Source of the DNA: Clostridium scatologenes
Lineage (GTDB): Bacteria; Bacillota; Clostridia; Clostridiales; Clostridiaceae
DNA length: 64,000 nt
Direction: 5' to 3'
Assembly (NCBI RefSeq): GCF_000968375.1
Contig: NZ_CP009933.1
Span: 1,240,001 to 1,304,000, forward strand
Under the pieces are notes generated by a model. That model searched no databases, was not told where the DNA came from, and saw nothing but the letters and a program-made list of their open reading frames with translations. The translations under genes were made by a program, and so were the position numbers. Shown piece after piece: positions 35,425 through 44,122 of this stretch; the stretch's first letter is position 1, and each line of letters starts with the position of its first letter.

Positions 35425-35482
35425 TAAATAGAGTGGTACCGCGATGTTTTCGTCTCTAATTTTGTTAGAGACGATTTTTTTA
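35425..35482 (+). promoter_or_regulatory. Second T-box antiterminator/terminator module
   Basis: GAGTGGTACCGCGA (35431-35444) is a second T-box sequence, followed by the terminator CGTCTCTAA / TTAGAGACG and a run of seven T residues (35451-35481). Only about 30 nt separate it from the first terminator, so it has no Stem I of its own. A single tRNA-sensing stem thus precedes two serial switches. Confidence 0.85.
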
Positions 35483-35609
35483 ATATTTTTGATGTATCAC
35501 TATACAGTGTTAAAAATAATAATTTTACTTTTAAGAATATAAAGTTTTCGCGAAAATTTATATAAATACATATGAAATTATTGAACTTATAAAATGAGGA
35601 GGGCTATTT

Positions 35610-37031
35610 ATGAATATATCTTTTATAGTTGTAGCTATTTATGTTGCTATACTATTTTGTATTAGTTTTTATGCTAGAAAAAAAGCATCATCAGGGGCAG
35701 AAGGTTATATATTAGCAGGTAGGGGATTAAATACTACCCTTATAACTGTTACAATGGTGGGGCTTGCTATAGGAGGCTCATCTACTATAGGTGTAGCTGA
35801 ACAAGCTTATAAGGTAGGACTTTCAGCAGGATGGTATACTGTTGCATGGGGTGTAGGTTCTATTCTTATGGGATTAATAGGAGCAAAAAAGTATAGACAG
35901 TTAAATGTTTCTACAGTACCAGAAATGTTTGAAAGATTTTATGATACTAAAGGAAGAATAGTTTGTGTAATAGGACAAATAGTAATTCAACTTATGATTA
36001 CTTCACTTCAATATATAGCAGGAGGAGCAATTTTATCTTCATTACTTCCAGCTGTATTTACATTGAAAACAGGAATGATTACTACTGCAGTTGTATTCAT
36101 AGGAATAACTTTTATTGGGGGTATGTGGTCTACAGGACTTTGTAATTTATTTAATGTACCTTTAAAATATATGGGAGTCATTGTAGTTACAGTGTTAGCA
36201 GTAGCTTTTAGTGGTGGAATTCATAATATGGCTTTAAAAGTTCCAAATGCAGCTACTTATTTTCATCCAGTTGATGGATTAGGGTTGCCTACAATAATAG
36301 TATGGTTTATAGTAATGATAACAGAATGTTTTTCACTTCAAGGTGTTGTACAAGTTTCCTTTTGTGCAAAGGATGCAGATGCTGCAAGAAAAGGATACAT
36401 AATAGGAGGGCTTTTAATGATTCCTATTGGTTTCTTTGCAGCAATGCTTGGAATGGTTGCTAGAGTGTCATATCCAGGTGTAAGTGCTACTATGGCACTT
36501 CCAATGGTTATTACATCTTTAAATCCATTACTTGCAGGTATAACTTTAGCAGCTTTATGGGCAGCTGATATATCAACAGCTTGCAATATGCTTTTGGGTT
36601 CAGCAACTTTATTTTCACATGATATATATAAGAGATTTATAAACGAAAATATAGGGGAAAAAGAGCTTATGAAAATTACTAAATTCTTTGTAGTAATTTT
36701 AGGAGTAGTAACATTCTTTATAGCTATTCAAGCAAAGGGAATATTGAGTTTATTAATGATGGCTTTAAGCTTAACTACTGCTTTTAGTATAGTATTTATA
36801 TTTACAACATTTGCACCATCTATTTGTAGAAAAAATTCAGCATTTAATACAGCAGTAGCAGGAATTATAGTGTTAGTAGTATGGCAGTTAGTACCAGCAG
36901 TAAGGATATTACCTCATGTCATATATGCAGAATGGATAGTTTGTCTTATAACATTCTTAATAACTCCATTGTTTGATAGAAAAACAATTAATGCTTTGGA
37001 AGGAATCGAAGTGGCATTAAGTGAAAATTAA
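35610..37031 (+). CDS. Sodium:solute symporter (SSS family)
   Basis: The 473-residue protein has about thirteen hydrophobic segments and SSS-family marks: GRGLNTTLITVTMVGLAIGGSSTIGVAEQAY in the first helices and WYTVAWGVGSI later. Members co-transport Na+ with amino acids, carboxylates or sugars. The gene lies directly under the Phe T-box leader and 62 nt before the LarA homologue, so a Phe-related ligand such as phenyllactate or phenylpyruvate, or phenylalanine itself, is a reasonable inference. The RBS is GAGGAGGG. It is located in the plasma membrane. Confidence 0.85.
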   Translation: MNISFIVVAIYVAILFCISFYARKKASSGAEGYILAGRGLNTTLITVTMVGLAIGGSSTIGVAEQAYKVGLSAGWYTVAWGVGSILMGLIGAKKYRQLNVSTVPEMFERFYDTKGRIVCVIGQIVIQLMITSLQYIAGGAILSSLLPAVFTLKTGMITTAVVFIGITFIGGMWSTGLCNLFNVPLKYMGVIVVTVLAVAFSGGIHNMALKVPNAATYFHPVDGLGLPTIIVWFIVMITECFSLQGVVQVSFCAKDADAARKGYIIGGLLMIPIGFFAAMLGMVARVSYPGVSATMALPMVITSLNPLLAGITLAALWAADISTACNMLLGSATLFSHDIYKRFINENIGEKELMKITKFFVVILGVVTFFIAIQAKGILSLLMMALSLTTAFSIVFIFTTFAPSICRKNSAFNTAVAGIIVLVVWQLVPAVRILPHVIYAEWIVCLITFLITPLFDRKTINALEGIEVALSEN

Positions 37032-37093
37032 ATTTATGAATCATTGGAAGTTAAATTTTAAATAATTACATTATAAAAGGGGGCATTTTTAAT

Positions 37094-38386
37094 ATGAAAA
37101 AGGTTGAAATGAATTATGGAAGTACAGCTATGGAGGTATGTGTAGAGGAAAAAAATTTAATTGGGGTAATTGAATCTAATAAGTTAAAAGAAGAAAAAAG
37201 TGAAGATGAAATCATTAAAGAGGCTTTAGAAAATCCAATAGGGAGTGCTAGACTTAAAGAACTTGTACATCAAGGAGAAAAAGTATGTGTGGTAATTCCA
37301 GATGTTACTAGAGCATGGCAAAAAACAGATAAATATTTAAATAAAGTAGTAGAAGAAATAAATGCTGGTGGAGTTCAGGATAAAGATATAGTCTTTATAA
37401 GTGCATTGGGGTCGCACAGAAAGCAAACAAGAGAAGAACATGAAAAATTGCTTGGAGAAAAACTTGCAGCTAGATTTGAGGTTATAGATCATGATTGTTA
37501 TGATAAAGATAATCTAGTATATCTTGGAGAAACTACTTATGGCAATTCTGTTTACATAAATAAAATTGCCATGGAGTGTGATCATATAGTAATAACAGGT
37601 GGTATAGTATATCATTTACTTGCAGGTTATGCAGGAGGAAAGAAAACTATTTTGCCAGGTATATCCGGTGCAGAAACTATAATGAAAAATCATTCACTTT
37701 CCTTAAATGATAATTTAGGTGAAAGTATAAGAGATGGTGTATATCCAGGTGGTATAGAAAACAATCCTGTACATCAGGATATGCTTCAGGCTGCTAGCTT
37801 TGTAAGGCCAACCTTCATGTTTAATGTAGTAATGGGTTCAGAAGGACAAATAGCTGCTGCTGTAGCAGGAAACTATATATCTGCTCATGAGAAAGGAATG
37901 GAAATTTTAAAAAATATAGATGGAGTAGGTATAAAAGAAAAGGCTGATTTAGTAATTGCAAGTTCAGGAGGATATCCAAAGGACATAAATTTGTATCAAG
38001 CTACAAAAACATTGACAAATGCTAGAGAAGCAATAAATCAAGGTGGATATATGATTGCACTTCTAGAGTGTAGAGAAGGCCTTGGGGGCGGAAAAGAAAT
38101 TCAAGATTTAATTTTGAATTATGATAATATATTTGACAGAGAAAAGTTTGTTAGAAATAATTTTTCAATTGGCAAATTTATAGCATATTGTATGTGTGAA
38201 ACTGCGTATAAATTTAAAGTTATTTTAGTATCGGATATTAAGCAGGAGTTAGTTAAAAATGCTAATATTACTGTTGTAAAAACTGTAGAGGAAGCTTTGG
38301 AAATAGTATATAAAGAAAAGGGAGAAAACATTAAGACTTATTTGATGCCTCATGCTGCAAATACACTGCCAATACTTATAAAATAA
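37094..38386 (+). CDS. LarA-family nickel-pincer 2-hydroxyacid racemase homologue
   Basis: The 430-residue protein has every catalytic or cofactor-binding position of lactate racemase: His108 (GSHRKQT), His174 (IVYHLLAGYAGGKK), Lys184 and His200 (KNHSLS). These match the numbering of the Lactiplantibacillus plantarum LarA residues, in which Lys184 holds the Ni-pincer nucleotide and His108/His174 act in proton transfer. Homologues act on lactate, malate, phenyllactate and other 2-hydroxy acids. The Phe-specific T-box and the co-transcribed transporter make an aromatic 2-hydroxy acid, e.g. phenyllactate, the best guess. larB, larC and larE, required for the cofactor, are not in this window. The RBS AAAAGGGGG is near the ATG. 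Confidence 0.85.
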   Translation: MKKVEMNYGSTAMEVCVEEKNLIGVIESNKLKEEKSEDEIIKEALENPIGSARLKELVHQGEKVCVVIPDVTRAWQKTDKYLNKVVEEINAGGVQDKDIVFISALGSHRKQTREEHEKLLGEKLAARFEVIDHDCYDKDNLVYLGETTYGNSVYINKIAMECDHIVITGGIVYHLLAGYAGGKKTILPGISGAETIMKNHSLSLNDNLGESIRDGVYPGGIENNPVHQDMLQAASFVRPTFMFNVVMGSEGQIAAAVAGNYISAHEKGMEILKNIDGVGIKEKADLVIASSGGYPKDINLYQATKTLTNAREAINQGGYMIALLECREGLGGGKEIQDLILNYDNIFDREKFVRNNFSIGKFIAYCMCETAYKFKVILVSDIKQELVKNANITVVKTVEEALEIVYKEKGENIKTYLMPHAANTLPILIK

Positions 38387-38393
38387 AATGTTA

Positions 38394-38456
38394 TTAAGGT
38401 TGCTATAATTATGAAAAGTATAAGAGCTTAATTAATTATAGCAATCTTAAAGTCTA
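38394..38456 (+). terminator. Hairpin after the LarA homologue
   Basis: AAGGTTGCTATAATTA pairs imperfectly with TAATTATAGCAATCTTA across a ~25-nt loop, just after the LarA stop. The T-run is poor, so efficiency is uncertain. Confidence 0.5.
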
Positions 38457-38527
38457 TGAATAAAAAATATAATTTTTAAATTATGATAACATTAGAACAG
38501 TTAGTTAAACATATTAGAAAATATATA

Positions 38528-38998
38528 TCAATAAATTATGTATATAGTGTATCCTGGTATGTTTGAGTAAGGTATTCCTATACTTAATAATTTAGAATTT
38601 TTTATTCTATGAGCACATATATATGTACCTGAACATTTTCCAAAGTCTATAGTCTTTTTACAAATTTCTGAATCCTTGATTAAAACTAAATCTAGTTGAG
38701 TTTTTTCAATATTGATATTGTAATCTATTATAGGAATTTTAATATCTGAATAATTCAAAGCCTCTAGATTTACATCTTCTGAGGTCATTAATAGAACGTT
38801 TTTAACTAATAATATTAATTCAGATAAATCATTAGTTCTTCTTTCTCCATAGGTGTTCAATTCCTTTTTCATCAATTCATTAAATTCTAGATAATCTCTA
38901 GCACTTTTTAATGCAACCTTTTTTCTTCTAGATTTTTCATATAATAATGGTTCTTTTTTATGAATATTAATATTTTTAATGCTTTCAGTATTGTCCAT
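38528..38998 (-). CDS. Hypothetical protein (156 aa)
   Basis: I do not recognise a family. The 156-residue, probably soluble protein has a basic, charged N-terminal half (helical, KKEPLLYEKSRRKKVALKS) and a more hydrophobic C-terminal half with a CSGTYICAHRIKNSKLL stretch containing two Cys and a His. There is no signal peptide or clear membrane span. The minus-strand start is preceded by AAGGAG. It stands alone between the LarA homologue and the divergent CAP lipoprotein gene. Its codon use looks like that of its neighbours, so it is probably a real clostridial gene. Confidence 0.6.
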   Translation of the reverse strand: MDNTESIKNINIHKKEPLLYEKSRRKKVALKSARDYLEFNELMKKELNTYGERRTNDLSELILLVKNVLLMTSEDVNLEALNYSDIKIPIIDYNINIEKTQLDLVLIKDSEICKKTIDFGKCSGTYICAHRIKNSKLLSIGIPYSNIPGYTIYIIY

Positions 38999-39244
38999 AT
39001 ATACAACTCCTTTATGACTTTTCTTAATAAATTAATTAGTATAAAAAACCAATTACATAAAATATGTATATTTATATAATAATTATAAAATTAAAATATG
39101 TAAATATATATTATAGATAAATTTGTATATTTTAATTTTATAAATTTATTGTGTAAAAACTTACATAAATAAAATATATAATAACTACTAATAATATAGG
39201 TGTTCATTAAATAATATAAATTTACAAAGAAAGGTGGGAATGTA

Positions 39245-40096
39245 GTGAAAAAGAAAATATCTATTTTTTCTATATGTATATTATCCCTTTCATTATTTGG
39301 ATGTACAGCTAGGCAAAATGCTGCTATGCCAAAGAAAGCACAACCTATTGGTGGAATAGAATCTTCGGCATATGGGACAGAAAATGTTCAAAGAATAAAA
39401 ATAGCTAATGATAACACTAGCATAAGAAGAAGTTGTTCTAATGATGCACCTATAGTACAAAAAACGAATAAAGGAAATTCCTATGATGTAGTTAGTAAAG
39501 TCCAAGATTGGTATGCAGTAAAGCTTCCTGATAATTCAATTGGTTTTTTACCTACAGAACAAGGTAAAGCTGTGGTAGTTGATGATAAAAAACCTCAAGC
39601 TACACCTGACAATACTGCAACAGCACCTCAAGGAAGTACTACTGGCGGTGCTGCTCAAGGAACAAATATACCCAAAACACCAAGTGCACAAACAAATTCT
39701 AGTACTTTAAGTTCTTCAGAACAGCAGATGATAAAGATGGTAAATGATGCTCGTGCTCAAAATAATTTGCCTGCATTAAAGGTTGATACTCAATTATGTA
39801 ATGTAGCCAGAATTAAAGCTCAAGATATGATAGATAATAACTATTTTAGTCATAGTTCACCTAAGTATGGAAGTCCTTTTGATATGATGAAATCATTTGG
39901 AATAAAGTATGTTTCAGCTGGTGAGAATATTGCGGGTAACCAAAGTGTTCAAAATGCACAAAATGCATTGATGAATTCTCCAGGGCATAGAAAAAATATA
40001 TTAAATCCTGATTTTACTCATATAGGAATAGGTATAAGACAAGGTGGACCTTATGGTAATATGTTTAGTCAAATGTTTATAAGTAGACCTCAATAA
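39245..40096 (+). CDS. CAP-domain lipoprotein with SH3-like domain
   Basis: The 283-residue surface lipoprotein starts at GTG with AAGGTGGG before it. The lipobox ends LSLFGC (Cys20). Residues ~52-110 are a bacterial SH3-like segment (IKIANDNTSIRRS, WYAVKLPDNSIGFLP), a Ser/Thr/Pro/Gln-rich linker follows (~115-160), and residues ~165-283 are a YkwD-type CAP/SCP domain (MVNDARAQNNLPALKVD, MIDNNYFSHSSP, AGENIAGN, NSPGHRKNILNPDFTHIGIG). Clostridia carry several of these; some act at the cell wall, but a reaction is not established. A long hairpin terminator follows. Confidence 0.9.
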   Translation: MKKKISIFSICILSLSLFGCTARQNAAMPKKAQPIGGIESSAYGTENVQRIKIANDNTSIRRSCSNDAPIVQKTNKGNSYDVVSKVQDWYAVKLPDNSIGFLPTEQGKAVVVDDKKPQATPDNTATAPQGSTTGGAAQGTNIPKTPSAQTNSSTLSSSEQQMIKMVNDARAQNNLPALKVDTQLCNVARIKAQDMIDNNYFSHSSPKYGSPFDMMKSFGIKYVSAGENIAGNQSVQNAQNALMNSPGHRKNILNPDFTHIGIGIRQGGPYGNMFSQMFISRPQ

Positions 40097-40122
40097 TATA
40101 AGTAAAATTTTTATATATGATA

Positions 40123-40192
40123 AAGTAAGCTATATTTGTACCTAAGTAAATTTGTGAAATAGGTATATTATATAGCTTATTTCTATTTTTAC
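40123..40192 (+). terminator. Terminator after the CAP lipoprotein gene
   Basis: TAAGCTATA pairs with TATAGCTTA, with an inner CCTA/TAGG stem, followed by TTTCTATTTTT. It lies about 30 nt after the stop. Confidence 0.7.
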
Positions 40193-40825
40193 AAGAGCTG
40201 ATAAATAAATTATATTAAAATATTATATTTCCATTATTTACGATCTTCTTAATATTATTGAAAAAATTAATATTGTTAAGCTTTTAAAAGTAACAAATAA
40301 AAGAATGTATAAAAATAACAAAAAAATACTTAAAAAATTAGAAATATATATACATGTAGTTGCATAAGTGACAAATATGTATTATTATATATGAAAAGAA
40401 AATTAAAAGTTATAATATTTTGAAAGTTTTACAATAAGAATTAAGATGTGGGCAAGGACATCAAAAATACATTTGTTTAATTAAGTTTTAGACATTTTTT
40501 ATATTATATAAAACTCAGTTGAACTTATTTAGTGATTCATTAAATTTATATTAAGTATTGCAAATAGTGATCACTATAAAAAATAGGGAAGGTGGTAAAA
40601 AATCTGCTGCAAGCTTTGTCAATGTGGACAGGCCAATTTTTAAAGTAATCATTTCGTGATAAATCGTGATAATTAGTTAACATTCATTTTACTGGTAAAA
40701 ATTGTGATTTGAATTGAATTTCATAAGATAGAATGAGAGGTTATAAATTTTAGAGTGTATTATTTTAATAAAGTATGTTTATATTTTAGTGGCAGGTTTA
40801 AGTTACATTTTGTAACTAAAAGATT
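40193..40825 (+). other. Long leader region before proBA
   Basis: This 633-nt gene-free, AT-rich stretch separates the CAP lipoprotein gene from proB. Around 40587-40652 an AATAGGGAAGGTGGT tract and AATCTGCTGC resemble the 5' half of a cobalamin riboswitch in a degenerate form, but no B12 box follows. A perfect small hairpin, AGTTACA-TTT-TGTAACT (40801-40817), stands immediately upstream of the proB start where the RBS should be. No T-box was found. Confidence 0.35.
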
Positions 40826-41953
40826 ATGGAGCTTAGGAAAAAATATTTAAAAAACGTAAAGAAAATAGTTGTAAAGGTTGGATCTTCTACTTTAACACAC
40901 AAAAGTGGTCTCTTAAATTTGAATCAAATTGAAAAAATTGTAAGGCAAATAGCCGATTTGCATAATGAAGGTAAAGAGGTAGTGTTAGTTACATCAGGAG
41001 CTATTGCTGCTGGAATTGGAAAATTAGGATTTAAAAATAGACCTAAAACAATTCCCGAAAAGCAAGCAGCAGCGGCTGTAGGCCAAGGAATACTTATGCA
41101 TATGTATGAAAAAATTTTTTCTGAATATGGAAAAGTAGCTGCACAAATTCTTATAACAAAGGATGATATTTCTCATAGAACTAGATTTTTAAATGCAAGA
41201 AATACATTTTTTGCTTTAGCTGAAATGGGGGCAATTCCTATAGTAAATGAAAATGATGCTATTATAGTAGATGAGATAAAATTTGGAGATAACGACACTT
41301 TATCTGCTACTGTAGCTTCTTTTGTTGAAGCAGATTTATTGATTTTGCTTTCAGATATTGAAGGACTATATGATTGTAATCCAAGAGTAAATCCTAATGC
41401 AAAGCTTATACATGAAGTTAAAGAAATTACAGAAGAAATTGAAAATTGTGCTGGAGGTGCCGGATCTTCTTTAGGTACAGGTGGAATGGCTACAAAAATA
41501 AGTGCTGGAAGAATTTCTACTGCTGCTGGTGTTTCAATGGTAATAGCAAATGGTGAGCATGAAAATGTTATAAGGGATATTGTCAATCTAAAAGAAGTTG
41601 GTACATTATTTGCACCAAATGAACATCCACTTCCACTTAGGAAGCACTGGATCACATTTAGTACTGATATAAAGGGAAAACTAGTCGTAGATAATGGAGC
41701 TTTTGAAGCTGTTTTTTATAATCATAAAAGTCTTTTGCCTAAAGGATTAGTGAATGTTGAAGGCTTTTTTGAGCAAGGTCAAATTGTATCTATTGAAAAT
41801 CTTAAAGGTATAGAAATAGGAAGAGGAATAACTAATTATAGTTCAAGTGAAATTGAACAAATTAAAGGTTTAAATTCAGATGAAATAGAAGATAAGTTGG
41901 GTTACAAAAATTATGATGAAATAATACATTGCAATAATATGGTCATATCTTAA
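40826..41953 (+). CDS. proB: Glutamate 5-kinase
   Basis: The 375-residue enzyme phosphorylates the gamma-carboxyl of L-glutamate, the first step of proline synthesis. Residues ~1-260 form the amino-acid kinase fold: KIVVKVGSSTLTH, VTSGAIAAGIGKLG, IVNENDAI, FGDNDTLSATVA and the ATP-site GTGGMATKISAGR. The C-terminal ~100 residues are a PUA-like domain (KGKLVVDNGAFEAV, GKSLLPKG-like sequence), as in the full-length ProB form. The start is poorly served: no strong RBS, and a hairpin sits at 40801-40817. proA follows 28 nt downstream, so the two form an operon. Feedback inhibition by proline is known for the family. Confidence 0.95.
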   Translation: MELRKKYLKNVKKIVVKVGSSTLTHKSGLLNLNQIEKIVRQIADLHNEGKEVVLVTSGAIAAGIGKLGFKNRPKTIPEKQAAAAVGQGILMHMYEKIFSEYGKVAAQILITKDDISHRTRFLNARNTFFALAEMGAIPIVNENDAIIVDEIKFGDNDTLSATVASFVEADLLILLSDIEGLYDCNPRVNPNAKLIHEVKEITEEIENCAGGAGSSLGTGGMATKISAGRISTAAGVSMVIANGEHENVIRDIVNLKEVGTLFAPNEHPLPLRKHWITFSTDIKGKLVVDNGAFEAVFYNHKSLLPKGLVNVEGFFEQGQIVSIENLKGIEIGRGITNYSSSEIEQIKGLNSDEIEDKLGYKNYDEIIHCNNMVIS

Positions 41954-41981
41954 AAATATAAACTAAAGGAAGGGTACAAAA

Positions 41982-43238
41982 ATGGATATTAATAATTATA
42001 TATTTGATAAAGCCTTAAATGCCAAAGAAGCATCAAGAAAACTTGCTTATTTAAGCACTGAAGAAAAGAATAAAGCATTAATTAATATGAGTGAAGCTTT
42101 AATAAATAATGAAAGTTTTATAACGGAACAAAATGAAAAAGATCTAAAGGAAGGCAAAAGTAATGGTATGACAAAAGCTTTGCTAGACAGGCTGGCTTTA
42201 AATCATAAGAGAATAGAGGATATGGCACTAGGTCTCAAAAATGTTGCTTCTATGGACGATCCTATAGGTCAAGTGTTAAAAATGTGGAAAAGACCTAATG
42301 ATCTTCAAATAGGGCAAATGAGAGTACCACTTGGAGTTATAGGAATTATTTATGAAGCAAGGCCTAATGTTACTGTAGATGCAGCAGCTTTATGCATAAA
42401 GTCTGGAAATGCTGTAATTCTTAGAGGCGGAAAAGAAGCTATAAATTCTAATAAGGCTATTGCAGATACTATAATTAAGGCAGGAGAATTATCAGGACTT
42501 CCAAAGGGAAGTATTCAGCTTATAGAAGTTACGGATAGAGAAGTAGTTAACTGCATGATGAAATTAAATGGGTACATAGATGTGCTTATTCCAAGGGGTG
42601 GATCAGGGCTTATACAAAATGTAGTTAAAAATTCTACTGTACCTGTAATTGAAACTGGAGTTGGAAATTGTCATGTATATGTAGATGAAGATGCTGATTT
42701 AGAAATGGCTGAAAATATAGTTGTTAATGCAAAAACTCAAAGACCTGCGGTATGTAATGCTATGGAAACATTGTTAGTTCATAAAAATGCTGCACCAAAC
42801 TTTTTACCGAAGCTTGGTAAAAAGTTGAAAGCTTTAGGAGTTGAAATAAGAGGATGTAAGGAAACAAGAAAGTATATAGAGGATATAGTTTCAGCGGAGG
42901 AAAAAGATTGGGGAACTGAATATTTAAATTTGATTTTAGCAGTAAAAGTTGTGAATTCTATGGATGAAGCAATGAATCATATTTACAAATATGGAACAAA
43001 ACATTCCGAAGCTATAATTACAAATAACTATAAAAATAGCCAGAGATTTTTGAATGAGGTTGATGCAGCTGCAGTATATGTAAATGCATCTACACGATTT
43101 ACTGATGGAAGTGAATTTGGATTTGGTGCAGAAATAGGAATAAGTACTCAAAAACTTCATGCTAGAGGCCCTATGGGACTTGAACAATTGACTACTATGA
43201 AATATATTATATATGGTAAGGGTCAAATCAGAAAGTAA
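41982..43238 (+). CDS. proA: Gamma-glutamyl phosphate reductase
   Basis: The 418-residue aldehyde-dehydrogenase-superfamily enzyme uses NADPH to reduce gamma-glutamyl phosphate to glutamate semialdehyde, which cyclises on the way to proline. The active-site region QRPAVCNAMETLL holds the catalytic Cys, with GVIGIIYEARPNVTVDAAALC, LRGGKEAINSN, IPRGGSGLI, and the C-terminal FTDGSEFGFGAEIGIS. Length is typical. The RBS is AAGGAAGGG. It lies 28 nt after proB and before a strong terminator. proC is not in the window. Confidence 0.95.
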   Translation: MDINNYIFDKALNAKEASRKLAYLSTEEKNKALINMSEALINNESFITEQNEKDLKEGKSNGMTKALLDRLALNHKRIEDMALGLKNVASMDDPIGQVLKMWKRPNDLQIGQMRVPLGVIGIIYEARPNVTVDAAALCIKSGNAVILRGGKEAINSNKAIADTIIKAGELSGLPKGSIQLIEVTDREVVNCMMKLNGYIDVLIPRGGSGLIQNVVKNSTVPVIETGVGNCHVYVDEDADLEMAENIVVNAKTQRPAVCNAMETLLVHKNAAPNFLPKLGKKLKALGVEIRGCKETRKYIEDIVSAEEKDWGTEYLNLILAVKVVNSMDEAMNHIYKYGTKHSEAIITNNYKNSQRFLNEVDAAAVYVNASTRFTDGSEFGFGAEIGISTQKLHARGPMGLEQLTTMKYIIYGKGQIRK

Positions 43239-43287
43239 AACAGAGTTATAGATTATAATAGAATACTAATATATTAATTTTTAAAGA

Positions 43288-43328
43288 TAAAAAACTAGAA
43301 ACTTTTACATTGTTTCTAGTTTTTTTAT
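43288..43328. terminator. Bidirectional terminator after proA
   Basis: AAAAAACTAGAAAC pairs with GTTTCTAGTTTTTT around ATTACATT-like loop sequence, with T-runs on both strands. It also serves the convergent 126-residue protein gene. Confidence 0.85.
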
Positions 43329-43709
43329 TTAAGTTCTACCATGAAATTCAGTATGACATTTTTTACATGTAATTAATATTTTACCCTTTTTTCTAGGGAC
43401 TCTAAGCTTTTGAGAACAATGAGGACATTTAAAGACTTTATAATATTTAAAATCATTAATTTTTATTTTAAATTTATACAGCATTTGTTTAATTATAAGA
43501 ATGCTATTTTCGAAGCCTTGTAATTCTTGATATCTTCTATATTTATTTTTTGAAAGAGTTCTCCAAGTAGCATAAATAGCTATCAATATCCCCATAATTA
43601 CACTATTTCTATTTAGTGAAAAAATAAGAGCAATAATTAAAAGATATTTAGAAAATTTATCTAAGCCATAACAATCTTTTAAATAATAAGAAAACTTATT
43701 CAATGTCAT
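43329..43709 (-). CDS. Membrane-anchored zinc-ribbon hypothetical protein
   Basis: I do not recognise a named family. The 126-residue protein has one or two hydrophobic segments in the first ~45 residues (YLLIIALIFSL, SVIMGILIAIYATW) and a C-terminal treble-clef or zinc-ribbon motif: CPHCSQKLRVPRKKGKILITC with CKKCHTEF, giving two CxxC knuckles (about residues 96-120). The architecture recalls YgzB/zinc-ribbon membrane proteins of clostridia. The RBS on the minus strand is AGGAGG. It probably binds Zn2+ on the cytoplasmic side. Confidence 0.65.
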   Translation of the reverse strand: MTLNKFSYYLKDCYGLDKFSKYLLIIALIFSLNRNSVIMGILIAIYATWRTLSKNKYRRYQELQGFENSILIIKQMLYKFKIKINDFKYYKVFKCPHCSQKLRVPRKKGKILITCKKCHTEFHGRT

Positions 43710-43843
43710 TCCTCCTAAAAAATTATTAGTATATATTACAATTACTTTAGCATATGTGTTTTATCCATTCAAGAAAACATTTTGTTAATTAATTAAGGAA
43801 GTTATAAAAGATGCATAAAATTACAAACAATATAGACTTATAT

Positions 43844-43880
43844 GCTAATTATACAAAATAAATATTTTGTATAATTTATT
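43844..43880. repeat. 37-nt palindromic repeat, copy A
   Basis: A near-perfect inverted repeat, ATTATACAAAATA against TATTTTGTATAAT about an AA centre, lies within a 37-nt unit that recurs at 44021-44057 with a few mismatches. Both are upstream of the MCP gene. Confidence 0.7.
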
Positions 43881-44020
43881 ATATCATAATATGGATTATA
43901 ATCCAGTTATTTTGCAATTCCTGTGTATTATTATTGAATTAAATGTAATTTAATATGATAAAATGAAATTTATTGTATAAAAATTTACATTATATAGGAA
44001 AAATATCTGAGTATTTAATT

Positions 44021-44057
44021 GCTAATTATACAAAATATTTATCTTGTATAATTTATT
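44021..44057. repeat. 37-nt palindromic repeat, copy B
   Basis: This is the second copy of the repeat at 43844, same orientation, 177 nt downstream. It starts GCTAATTATACAAAATA and ends TTGTATAATTTATT. It is 66 nt upstream of the MCP start codon, a position for an operator or promoter. Confidence 0.7.
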
Positions 44058-44122
44058 CAATACAACATAAAAAATCAGATATGTATAGTAAAATACATTG
44101 GAATTTTAAGGGGGTACAAATT

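Noticed and set aside
41173..41655. Minus-strand ORF (160 codons) inside proB
   Set aside because: It is a shadow of a clear proB coding sequence, without RBS or recognisable domain.
43973..44122. A 50-residue N-terminal extension of the MCP at 44123
   Set aside because: There is no RBS before 43973, the segment overlaps the second palindromic repeat, and the GTG at 44123 has AAGGGGG and aligns with the start of the MCP at 50419.
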